A stretch of DNA of 64,000 nt from Fodinicola acaciae (GTDB lineage Bacteria; Actinomycetota; Actinomycetes; Mycobacteriales; HKI-0501). The position numbers and the translations under genes were made by a program. Shown piece by piece: positions 8,246-15,757 of the stretch (the first letter of the stretch is position 1; every line of letters begins with the position of its first letter). Location of the stretch: the NCBI RefSeq assembly GCF_010993745.1, contig NZ_WOTN01000004.1, positions 372,001-436,000 of the forward strand, written 5' to 3'. The notes under the pieces were generated by a model, which saw nothing but the letters and a program-made list of their open reading frames with translations, ran no database searches and was not told where the DNA came from.

Positions 8246-8878
8246 TCACGTCTGCGAGCGGGCAATGATGGCCGCCTGTACGCGGCTGCGCAGGCCGAGC
8301 TTGGCGAGGATGCGGCTGACGTGTGTCTTCGTGGTGGCCTCGGCCATCGACAGCTCGGCCGAGATGTCCTGGTTGGACAGTCCGCGGCCGATGCACTCCA
8401 ACACCTCACGCTCACGGGCGGTCAACGAACTCAGGTCAACGTCGGTGGCCAGCTCGGACGGCGCCGAGACCTGCGCGAACGCGGCGATCAGCCGGCGGGT
8501 GACGGCCGGCGCGATCAGCCCGTCGCCACTGGCCACCAGGCGTACGGCGTCGACCAGCTTGTCGGCATCGGTGTTCTTCAACAGGAAACCGGCTGCTCCA
8601 GCGCGCAGCGCGCCGAAGACGTACTCGTCGAGGTCGAAGGTCGTGAGGATGAGTACGTCGCAGACGCCGGCCAGCTCGCGGGTCGCGGAAATGCCGTCGA
8701 GCCGCGGCATCTGGATGTCCATCACCACCACGTCCGGCTTCAGCTCACGGCACAGCGCGACCGCCTGCTCGCCGTCCTCGGCCTGGCCGACGACCCGCAC
8801 GTCCGCCGCCGCATTGAGGATCATCACCAGGCCGGCGCGTACGGCCGGCTGGTCGTCGGCCACCACGACGCGAATCAT
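8246..8878 (-). CDS. NarL/LuxR-family response regulator
   Basis: A 210-residue DNA-binding response regulator. The receiver domain has the acidic pair DD (8-9), phospho-acceptor Asp 54 in VVMDIQMP, Thr in ILTTFD and Lys in FLLKNTD. The C-terminal GerE helix-turn-helix reads LTAREREVLECIGRGLSNQDI. Its ATG overlaps the kinase stop by 4 bases (ATGA), confirming the pair. It should be phosphorylated by the adjacent kinase and regulate unknown targets, perhaps including the downstream hydrolase gene. Confidence 0.93.
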   Translation of the reverse strand: MIRVVVADDQPAVRAGLVMILNAAADVRVVGQAEDGEQAVALCRELKPDVVVMDIQMPRLDGISATRELAGVCDVLILTTFDLDEYVFGALRAGAAGFLLKNTDADKLVDAVRLVASGDGLIAPAVTRRLIAAFAQVSAPSELATDVDLSSLTAREREVLECIGRGLSNQDISAELSMAEATTKTHVSRILAKLGLRSRVQAAIIARSQT

Positions 8879-10029
8879 CTGACCGGCAACTCCGCTCGTA
8901 CTCGCCACTGTCGGTCCTCCGGACCCGCCTGAAACTCGCCACCGAGCATCTCCGCACGCTCGGCCATGCCGACCAACCCCGACCCGCTGCCCTGTACGCG
9001 TGACGACCCGCCGCCGAGCGGACTGTCGACGGTGATCAGCACCGACTCCGGCCGGTAGTCGATGCATACGGTCGCCGCGCCGCCGGCATGTTTCACCACG
9101 TTGGTCAGCGACTCCTGGACGATCCGGTAGGCGGCCAGGTCGACCGCGACCGGCAGCGGCCGCACGGCGCCTTCCACCTTCAGCGTCGCCTCGGCGCCGG
9201 AGGCGTTGGCCTGGTCGATCAGCCGCTGTACGTCGTCGATCCGCGGTGTCGCGCTCGGCTCGCCGTCGGAGTCGTCGCGGAGCAGATAGATCATCTCCTT
9301 CATCTCGGCCAGCCCGGCGTTGCTGCTCTGCCGGATCACCGTCAGCAGCTCGCGGACCGCGTCCTGGTCGAGTCCTGGCACCGACAGGCCGGCGGTCGAC
9401 TGGATGGAGATCGCCGAGAGGTGGTTGGCGATGACGTCGTGCAGCTCGCGCGCCATCCGCGTACGCTCCGCGGTCACCGCCGCCTTCCGGTCGAGCTCGG
9501 CCAACCGCGCCAGCTGATCGGCGCGCAGCCGCTCGTCACGCGCCTGCTCGCGGTGGCGCCGGATGTCGAAGCCAGTGAAGACCGGCACCACGAGCACCAG
9601 TCCGAGCTGCACCGGGATGAGGATCGCCACGTCGAAGCGTCGCTCAAGGATCAGCATGACCGCGGCCGCCACGATGGTGACCGCGGCCGACAGGCTCAGC
9701 AGGACCTGGAACATCCGCCGCGGACCGTACACGGTGGCCGCGTAGAGGACATCGGTGAACATCAACACGGTGCCGAGGGACGGTCCGATGGCGATGTCCG
9801 CGACGAACGCGACCGTGCCGATGCCGAGGCAGAGCACCGGCACGGTCCGGCGGAACAGCATCGCCAGGCCCATCAACAGCAGCGTGCCAATAAGGAACGT
9901 GGTCGGTATGGCCGGCAGCAGCCTGCCGGTGTGCGTGTAGCTGCCAAGCGAGTAGAGCAGCCAGCTGGCGGTCGCCGCGCCGACCGCGATGAGCGTGTCG
10001 CGACGGTCGAAAAGCGAGGTCAGCTGCAC
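8875..10029 (-). CDS. Membrane sensor histidine kinase (HisKA_3)
   Basis: The 384-residue kinase has about four or five membrane helices in the first ~155 residues, a short coiled linker, then the HisKA_3 box ERTRMARELHDVIANHL with the phosphorylated histidine at about 197. The ATPase domain has the N box (IVQESLTNVVKHA) and a glycine-rich GSGSGLVGMAERAEMLGG. There is no large extracellular domain, so it probably senses a membrane-associated signal. GTG start at 10029. It is coupled to the response regulator and divergent from the membrane protein at 10162. Confidence 0.92.
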   Translation of the reverse strand: MQLTSLFDRRDTLIAVGAATASWLLYSLGSYTHTGRLLPAIPTTFLIGTLLLMGLAMLFRRTVPVLCLGIGTVAFVADIAIGPSLGTVLMFTDVLYAATVYGPRRMFQVLLSLSAAVTIVAAAVMLILERRFDVAILIPVQLGLVLVVPVFTGFDIRRHREQARDERLRADQLARLAELDRKAAVTAERTRMARELHDVIANHLSAISIQSTAGLSVPGLDQDAVRELLTVIRQSSNAGLAEMKEMIYLLRDDSDGEPSATPRIDDVQRLIDQANASGAEATLKVEGAVRPLPVAVDLAAYRIVQESLTNVVKHAGGAATVCIDYRPESVLITVDSPLGGGSSRVQGSGSGLVGMAERAEMLGGEFQAGPEDRQWRVRAELPVR

Positions 10030-10161
10030 CCGTACATCACATCACTGAGGTCGTACGTCCGCGTCCGACCGGCGGCGGGACGGCGAGTCCGACGAAGGAT
10101 GTACGCGCGAATCGTTGCCGCTAGGGACGCGGATCGCCGTACTTGCCGGAATGCTTGAACC

Positions 10162-10731
10162 ATGATTGTCGCTGCTATCGCCGCCGGTGAGATCGGCTTC
10201 TGGGTTTTCCTGCTCGGCGGCCTGGCCGTCCGCTATCTGCTGCGCAAGCCCAAGCTCGGCGCCGCGCTGCTGATCTGCGTGCCGCTGGTCGACGTCGGCC
10301 TGCTGGTGGTCACCGCGATCGACCTGCGCAACGGCGCCACCGCCAACTTCACCCACGGCCTCGCCGCCGCGTACCTCGGTTTCTCGGTCGCCTTCGGACA
10401 CAGCATGATCCGGTGGACCGACCAGCGTTTCGCGTATCGGTTCGCTGGCGGACCGCCGCCGGTGAAAGCGCCGAAGTATGGCCGCGAGCGCGTCGTCTAC
10501 GAGTGGAAGGACTTCGGCAAGGCGGCCATCTCCTGGGCCATCAGCTGCGGCCTGATGGAGCTGGCCATCCTGCTGGTGGACGCGCCGGAACGTACGGCCG
10601 CGCTGACCGGCTGGATCCAGCGGCTCAGCGTGATCGTCGGCATCTGGGGGATCTGGACGGTCTGCACCACGATCTGGCCCCCCAAGCCGAAGAAGCCAGC
10701 CGACCCCGAGCGCATCTCCGCCGACCGGTGA
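10162..10731 (+). CDS. Integral membrane protein, unknown
   Basis: A 189-residue protein with probably five membrane helices: residues about 5-25, 32-52, 62-82 (GLAAAYLGFSVAFG), 120-140 and 148-168. A positively charged cytosolic loop with PPPVKAPKYGRERVVYEW separates the third and fourth helices. No family was recognised. It is transcribed divergently from the histidine kinase, with 132 bases between the two starts, and could be a target of that system. Confidence 0.7.
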   Translation: MIVAAIAAGEIGFWVFLLGGLAVRYLLRKPKLGAALLICVPLVDVGLLVVTAIDLRNGATANFTHGLAAAYLGFSVAFGHSMIRWTDQRFAYRFAGGPPPVKAPKYGRERVVYEWKDFGKAAISWAISCGLMELAILLVDAPERTAALTGWIQRLSVIVGIWGIWTVCTTIWPPKPKKPADPERISADR

Positions 10732-10860
10732 CGGTCAGAGAAGCCCCGACCAAACAAGGCCAACTGGCTCTCGTCATGTACGGCGGCCCGACTTCGGGCT
10801 CGGTGCTGGCATAAGTGACGCGAGCGTGCCCCGACTGACGTTGGTGCGCCTGCGTCAAGC

Positions 10861-11445
10861 TCACACGGCACGTAGGCCGTAGAGCGAGGCCGCCGTGTCG
10901 GCGTGCGCGGCGGCGGAGAGCAGCCAGTCACGGACAGGATGGGCGTCCACAGCGGTCGACGTCGTCAAGGCCGCGGCGAGTGCCCGCAGCTGCGCACCGC
11001 TCAGCAACAGACCCTTGCCATCGGCGAGGTAGATGAGGGTGCCGTCGGCGACGAAGGCCGGGACGCGAATTGTCGAACTCTGGCGACCAATGGCCAGGTC
11101 GGTCGTCACTACGGCGACTCGACCAGCCGTACGTAGATCGATCCGCCGCCTACGGAGGCATCGCACAACCAGGACCGTCTCCTCCAGCCAGACCGCACGG
11201 CTGACGCTCATCAGCACGAGCACGCCGGCCGCGGCGACCAGCCAGACGGGAAAGGTCAGGACTCCGAGAACCGCAACGACCTCTCCCGCCGTTGTGCCGG
11301 CCGCGGCGGTCAACCCGATCCCGACGACGATCATGATCGGGCTGACGGAAACCAACAACGCGGCGTTGCCGTAAGGCACGCCCCTGCCGAGACTGATGCG
11401 ATCAACCATCTGGCCGACGCTATTCCCGCGTGGCCGTCCCGCCAT
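10861..11445 (-). CDS. Membrane protein with a PH-like cytosolic region
   Basis: A protein of up to 194 residues with two membrane helices (about 28-50 and 60-82) followed by a soluble region where WLEETVLVVRCLRRRRIDL and the following strands resemble the bacterial PH-like fold common in small actinobacterial membrane proteins. That assignment rests on pattern only. Start codons at 11445 or 11409 are possible; neither has a clear ribosome site. Neighbouring genes give no functional clue. Confidence 0.6.
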   Translation of the reverse strand: MAGRPRGNSVGQMVDRISLGRGVPYGNAALLVSVSPIMIVVGIGLTAAAGTTAGEVVAVLGVLTFPVWLVAAAGVLVLMSVSRAVWLEETVLVVRCLRRRRIDLRTAGRVAVVTTDLAIGRQSSTIRVPAFVADGTLIYLADGKGLLLSGAQLRALAAALTTSTAVDAHPVRDWLLSAAAHADTAASLYGLRAV

Positions 11446-11550
11446 GCCGGATTCGCGCCAGCACAGCTGACGGTCCAGGCGCCTGACCCAAACGGGACAC
11501 GACGAATTCCTGGTGTGGTGTCACTCGGCCAAGCCGGCTAGTTTGCCGCA

Positions 11551-12978
11551 ATGAGCCTGTTCTCGACCTCTCCCACCGGGATCTTCCGGCGCAAGCCGGT
11601 CGACGCGATCGAGCCGGAGACCGAGGGAGGCGGGCTCGCCCCTGTCCTCGGCCTGTGGCAACTGACGGCACTGGGCATCGGCGCGATCATCGGCGCCGGC
11701 ATCTTCGCGCTGGCCGGTACGGTCGCCGCGCAGCAGGCCGGGCCGGCGGTGCTTTTCTCGTTCCTGGTCGCCGGCGTGGTGAGCCTCGCGGCCGCGTTGG
11801 CGTACGCCGAGTTCACCTCGCTCATCCCGCGCGCCGGCACGGCCTACACGTACGGCTATGCGGTGCTCGGCGAGATCGCCGGCTGGTTCATCGGCTGGGA
11901 CCTGCTGCTGGAATACACCGCGATCGTGGCCGTCGTCGGCATCGGTGTCTCCGGTTATGTCGGAGCGCTCGTCGAACAGGTCGGCATTCACCTGCCGGCG
12001 TGGATGCTGGGCGCGCCGACCACCGGTCCCGGCCACGTTGTCGACCTGGTGGCGGCGCTGCTCTGCCTGCTCATCGCCTTCCTCCTGACCCGCGGCGTCC
12101 GGTCGGCGGCACGCGTGGAGACCGTGCTGGTCTGGGTCAAGGTCGGCATCGTCCTGCTGATTCTGGTGGTCGGTGTTTTCTTCATCAGCACCAAAAACTA
12201 CGTGCCGTTCGTGCCTTTTGGCTGGGGTGGCGTGTTTTCCGGTGCGGCGATCGTGTTTTTCGCGGTCTTCGGCTATGACGCGCTCAGCTCCGCCGCGGAG
12301 GAGTCGGCCGACGCGCGCAAACACCTGCCGAAGGCGATGCTGCTCTCGTTCGCCATCTGCATGGTGCTCTACGTGCTCGCCTGTCTCGTACTCACCGGCA
12401 TGGTGTACTACAAGAACATCGCGCCGAAGGGTGCGTTCGCGCACGCCTTCGAAGGGGTCGGCCTGCCCGGCATCGCCACGATCATCTCGGTCGGCGCGAT
12501 CCTCGGCATCGTCACCGTGATGTTCACGTTCATGTTCGCGGTGACGCGCGTCTGGTACGCGATGAGCCGCGACGGCCTGCTGCCGCGCTGGTTCTCCAAG
12601 GTCAGCCCGCGCCACCGCGTACCGACGCGGGTGACCTGGATCGTCGGCATCGCCTCGGCGCTGATCGCCGGTTTCGTGCCGATCGGCGACGCCGCGGAGC
12701 TGACCAACATCGGCATTCTGCTGGCCTTCGTCGTCGTGTGTAGCGCGGTGATCGTGTTGCGCTATCGGCACCCCGAACTCGAGCGGCCGTTCCGCTGTCC
12801 CGGCATGCCCGTGGTGCCGGCGATCGGCATTGTCGGCGCGATCTGGCTGACGATCTACCTCAAGCCGCTGACCTGGGTCCGGTTCGTCAGCTGGTTCGTC
12901 ATCGGCCTGGTCATCTATGCCGCGTACAGCTACCGGAAGTCTTTGCTCGGCAAGCGGATGCAGCTGACCAAGGACTAG
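11551..12978 (+). CDS. APC-family amino acid permease (cationic amino acid type)
   Basis: A 475-residue transporter with about 12 membrane helices. The first helix carries the APC signature TALGIGAIIGAGIFALAG; further landmarks are ALAYAEFTSLIPRAGTAYTY and WDLLLEYT. It resembles the CAT/YfnA branch that imports basic or broad-range amino acids in symport. TAGTTT at 11539-11544 lies 6 bases before the ATG, suggesting a leaderless transcript. The stop codon overlaps that of the opposing desaturase by 4 bases. Confidence 0.9.
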   Translation: MSLFSTSPTGIFRRKPVDAIEPETEGGGLAPVLGLWQLTALGIGAIIGAGIFALAGTVAAQQAGPAVLFSFLVAGVVSLAAALAYAEFTSLIPRAGTAYTYGYAVLGEIAGWFIGWDLLLEYTAIVAVVGIGVSGYVGALVEQVGIHLPAWMLGAPTTGPGHVVDLVAALLCLLIAFLLTRGVRSAARVETVLVWVKVGIVLLILVVGVFFISTKNYVPFVPFGWGGVFSGAAIVFFAVFGYDALSSAAEESADARKHLPKAMLLSFAICMVLYVLACLVLTGMVYYKNIAPKGAFAHAFEGVGLPGIATIISVGAILGIVTVMFTFMFAVTRVWYAMSRDGLLPRWFSKVSPRHRVPTRVTWIVGIASALIAGFVPIGDAAELTNIGILLAFVVVCSAVIVLRYRHPELERPFRCPGMPVVPAIGIVGAIWLTIYLKPLTWVRFVSWFVIGLVIYAAYSYRKSLLGKRMQLTKD

Positions 12979-13934
12979 CCGGCGGCTTTGCGAGCGGCCC
13001 GCTCGCGCATGCGTTCGCGCTGCTCCTCGAACTTGGTCGCCTGACCGTCCAATGTGGACAGGAAGGCGGCCAGCTCGTCGCGGGCCTTCGCGCCTTCGCC
13101 GGTCAGGTCGTCGCGCTCGAAGACCTTCCAGAACCGCAGGATCGGCTGGACGACCTCGTCGTGGTGCAGCCGCAGGTCGTAGATGCCGGCCTTCGCGATC
13201 GCCACGGCCTGCCGGGCGAAGTTGTCCATCGTGGAGCCGGGCATCTCGAAGTTGACGACCTCGTCGCGTACGGCCTGCATGGTCTCGTTGGGCGCCCGGT
13301 CGAAGGCCGCCTTGACCAGGTTGCGGTAGAAGACCATGTGCAGGTTCTCGTCGACCGAGATGCGCGCCAGCAACTGGTCGGCGATCGGGCAGCCGGAGGC
13401 CTTGCCGGTGTTGCGGTGCGAGACGCGGGTCGCCAGCTCCTGGAAAGAGACGTACGCGACGGCCTCGAGCATCGTCTTGTCGCCGGAGTCGTAGCCGGCG
13501 GTCATGTGCGCCATCCGCAGCTGTTCCAGCTTCACCGGGTCGACACCGCGAGTGACCACCAGGTAGTCGCGCAGCGCGATGCCGTGGCGGCCCTCCTCGG
13601 CGGTCCACCGGCCGACCCACTCACCCCAGGCGCCATCGCGGGAGAACCGGGTGGCGATCTCGCGGTGGTAGGAGGGCAGGTTGTCCTCGGTCAGCAGGTT
13701 GACGATCATCGCGGTCTTGGCGGTCTCGTCCAGCTTGGAGTCTTCCGGCTTCCAGTCCTCGCCACCCAGAAACGCGAAGTCGCGGCCCTGGCTCCACGGC
13801 ACGTAGTCGTGCGGGTTCCAGTCCTTGGCCAGGCCGATGTGCCGCTCCAGATTCTGCTCGACCACCGGCTCCAGCTCATAGAGCAGCGCGGTCTGCAGCG
13901 AGGGGTCGGACATGCGGTCAGCCGTGGCGGTCAC
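12975..13934 (-). CDS. Acyl-[acyl-carrier-protein] desaturase
   Basis: A 319-residue soluble di-iron desaturase that should introduce a double bond into acyl-ACP chains. The ligand motifs are present: TEDNLPSYH and EEGRHG from the first helix pair and ISVDENLHMVFY from the second. NPHDYVPWSQGRDF is typical of actinobacterial DesA proteins. GTG 13934 is chosen because GGGAG lies 8 bases upstream, whereas ATG 13913 has none. Upstream are two direct operator-like repeats, so expression is probably controlled by a TetR-type lipid sensor. Electron donor genes are not nearby. Confidence 0.9.
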   Translation of the reverse strand: MTATADRMSDPSLQTALLYELEPVVEQNLERHIGLAKDWNPHDYVPWSQGRDFAFLGGEDWKPEDSKLDETAKTAMIVNLLTEDNLPSYHREIATRFSRDGAWGEWVGRWTAEEGRHGIALRDYLVVTRGVDPVKLEQLRMAHMTAGYDSGDKTMLEAVAYVSFQELATRVSHRNTGKASGCPIADQLLARISVDENLHMVFYRNLVKAAFDRAPNETMQAVRDEVVNFEMPGSTMDNFARQAVAIAKAGIYDLRLHHDEVVQPILRFWKVFERDDLTGEGAKARDELAAFLSTLDGQATKFEEQRERMRERAARKAAG

Positions 13935-13961
13935 TGTGCGTACTCCCAGAACTCGAAGTGG

Positions 13962-14004
13962 CCGTAACTTACGGGAACGTAGGTGTAGGTTACGGCACCG
14001 TAGG
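13962..14004. promoter_or_regulatory. Tandem operator-like repeats upstream of desaturase
   Basis: Two copies of TTACGGnnnCGTAGG occur at 13969-13983 and 13990-14004, offset by 21 bases, that is two helical turns on the same face. The first copy overlaps a perfect palindrome CCGTAACTTACGG (13962-13974). Each repeat is itself a near-inverted repeat (TACG...CGTA). The position, 28-70 bases before the desaturase start, fits a repressor site; TetR-type regulators of lipid genes use sites of this form, but no regulator gene is adjacent. Confidence 0.6.
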
Positions 14005-14034
14005 GAGACGATGATAGGTACTGAGGTAGCCCTC

Positions 14035-14070
14035 ACGTGTGATACCCGAGTAGCTATCCCCGGGTAGTAC
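14035..14070. terminator. Inverted repeat after the Lrp gene
   Basis: TACCCG and CGGGTA form an inverted repeat with a 12-base spacer within this stretch, between the Lrp stop and the desaturase operators. It could end Lrp transcription; no U-tract follows, so confidence is low. Confidence 0.25.
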
Positions 14071-14082
14071 TTCCAGGGGATG

Positions 14083-14532
14083 TCAGGTCAGCGCGGCCGG
14101 CCGCTCCATCAGCATGGACAGGACGATCGTGCTGCGGGTGGAGTTGACGAACCGCTCCGCGCGCAGGCCCTCCAGCGCCTCCTCCAGGTGCGAGATGTCG
14201 CTGACCCGCAGGTGCAGGATCGCGTCCGCGTCGCCGGACACCGTGTACGCGGCGACCACCTCCGGATGCCGCAGCGCCGCCCGGCGGATCTCGGCCGGCG
14301 ACGTACGGCCGGCGCAGAACAGCTCGACGAAGGCCTCGGTCGTGCCGCCGAGAGCGGCCGGCGCGATGACCGCGGTGAAACCGGTGATGACACCTTCGGC
14401 GCGAAGCCGGTCGACCCGCCTTTTCACCGCCGGCGCGGACAAAGCCACCTGCGCGCCGACGTCCGCGTACGAGCGCCGCGCGTCCTCGCCGAGCGACGCA
14501 ATGATCTTGCGGTCAATGGCGTCTATCTGCAA
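14083..14532 (-). CDS. Lrp/AsnC-family transcriptional regulator
   Basis: A 149-residue regulator with an N-terminal winged helix (IDAIDRKIIASLGEDARRSYADVG, then LSAPAVKRRVDRLRAEGVI) and a C-terminal ligand-binding RAM domain. TTG 14532 is the best start since AGGAG lies exactly 7 bases upstream. It is divergent from ddaH, with 67 bases between the starts, and such regulators commonly control the adjacent arginine-related gene; an amino acid such as arginine is the probable effector. Autoregulation is expected for the family. Confidence 0.88.
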   Translation of the reverse strand: MQIDAIDRKIIASLGEDARRSYADVGAQVALSAPAVKRRVDRLRAEGVITGFTAVIAPAALGGTTEAFVELFCAGRTSPAEIRRAALRHPEVVAAYTVSGDADAILHLRVSDISHLEEALEGLRAERFVNSTRSTIVLSMLMERPAALT

Positions 14533-14599
14533 CGAACCGCTCCTCAGAGGCAATGACAACGGCTATCTCGACCGCCGAGCGTAACCCAAACTGATCATC

Positions 14600-15472
14600 G
14601 TGGAGACCAGCATCGGCGCACCGGTTTCGCCGGCCCTCGGATACGCACCGGCCACCGTCCAACCGCGCGTCGCGCGTCACCGGACCTATCTCATGTGCCG
14701 GCCGACGCATTTCACCGTGTCGTACGCGATCAACGCCTGGATGGACCCGTCGGTCGGCGTCGACACCGCACTGGCAGTGGCCCAGTGGGAGGAGATCCGG
14801 CGGACGTACGAACGGCTCGGCCACACGGTGCACCTGCTGCCGGAACAGGCCGGCCTGCCGGACATGGTCTTCGCCGCCAACGGTGGCTTCAGCGTCGGCG
14901 GCGTGTTCTATGGCGCTCAGTTCACCTATCCGCAACGCGCGGCGGAGCGTTTCGCGCACCAGGACTGGTATGCCGGGGACGGCTGGCCGGTCGTGCCGGG
15001 GACGTTCACCAACGAAGGCGAAGGCGACTTCACGTATCTGCCGGGCCGCGACTTGGTGCTGGCCGGCTATGGCTTCCGCACGGACGTACGCGCGCATGCC
15101 GAGGCCGGTCGCGTGCTGGGTCGCGCGGTGGTGTCGCTGGAGCTGGTCGACCCGCGGTTCTATCACCTGGACACCGCGCTGTTCGTCCTCGACGACCAGA
15201 CGATCTGCTATTTCCCGGGCGCTTTCGGGGAAAAAACGCGTGAGCTGCTGGCGGAGCTGTTCCCCGGCGCGCTGCTGGCCACCGAGGAGGACGCGCTCGC
15301 CTTCGGCCTCAACGCGGTCAGCGACGGACTCAACGTGCTGCTGCCGGCATCGGCCACTGGCCTGGCCGCACCGCTCGAGGACCTTGGCTACCGTACGGTC
15401 CTGCTGGCCGACTCGGAGCTGCGCAAGGCCGGCGGGAGCGTCAAATGCTGCACCGCGGAGCTGCGACCCTGA
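14600..15472 (+). CDS. ddaH: Dimethylarginine dimethylaminohydrolase (amidinotransferase fold)
   Basis: A 290-residue guanidine-modifying enzyme that should hydrolyse dimethylarginine, or a related guanidino compound, to citrulline and an amine. The family landmarks are the N-terminal MCRPTHFTVSYAINAWM, the substrate-binding DMVFAANGG, the catalytic histidine in FYHLDTAL (about 189) and the nucleophilic cysteine in SVKCCTAEL close to the C-terminus. Start is GTG 14600 with no clear ribosome site. With the divergent Lrp regulator and rocD at 1.3-2.5 kb it suggests arginine or methylarginine use. Confidence 0.88.
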   Translation: METSIGAPVSPALGYAPATVQPRVARHRTYLMCRPTHFTVSYAINAWMDPSVGVDTALAVAQWEEIRRTYERLGHTVHLLPEQAGLPDMVFAANGGFSVGGVFYGAQFTYPQRAAERFAHQDWYAGDGWPVVPGTFTNEGEGDFTYLPGRDLVLAGYGFRTDVRAHAEAGRVLGRAVVSLELVDPRFYHLDTALFVLDDQTICYFPGAFGEKTRELLAELFPGALLATEEDALAFGLNAVSDGLNVLLPASATGLAAPLEDLGYRTVLLADSELRKAGGSVKCCTAELRP

Positions 15473-15757
15473 CCGGTTTCGCCTGCGGCGGTGGAACTTT
15501 TCCGACAAAACCGGGGGAAAGCCGCGGCCATTCGGGGGGAAATGCCGGTTTGTCCGCGCTCCGTTGCCGCATGGCGATAACGTCGTCACCGCCGAAGGCG
15601 TGGACGGTATGCTCCGTCCACACTGGACGTTCGAGGCGGTCGCGCTGGTCGTGTCGAGCGGTGCAGGACATACGACGAATTGGGACACAGCGCCAGGCGG
15701 CCAGCCGGCCCAGACAGGCGGATTGTGCCGTGGCGAGGCGCGAGGCAGGCTGGAGGG
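15473..15757. other. 285-bp intergenic region
   Basis: No gene was recognised here. The only structure seen is the inverted repeat at 15600-15621; a promoter for the downstream GTPase pair is expected but no convincing -35/-10 pair could be read. Confidence 0.4.
15600..15621. repeat. 8-bp inverted repeat upstream of the GTPase operon
   Basis: GTGGACGG and CCGTCCAC form a perfect inverted repeat with a TATGCT spacer. It lies 128 bases after ddaH and 137 bases before the GTPase start, so it could be either a weak terminator or a regulator site. Confidence 0.4.

Noticed and set aside
11521-13620. Very long minus-strand open frame opposite the amino acid permease and inside the desaturase
   Set aside because: Its translation is low-complexity and rich in Arg, Asp and His, as expected from the complement of GC-rich codons; both real genes there have full family motifs.
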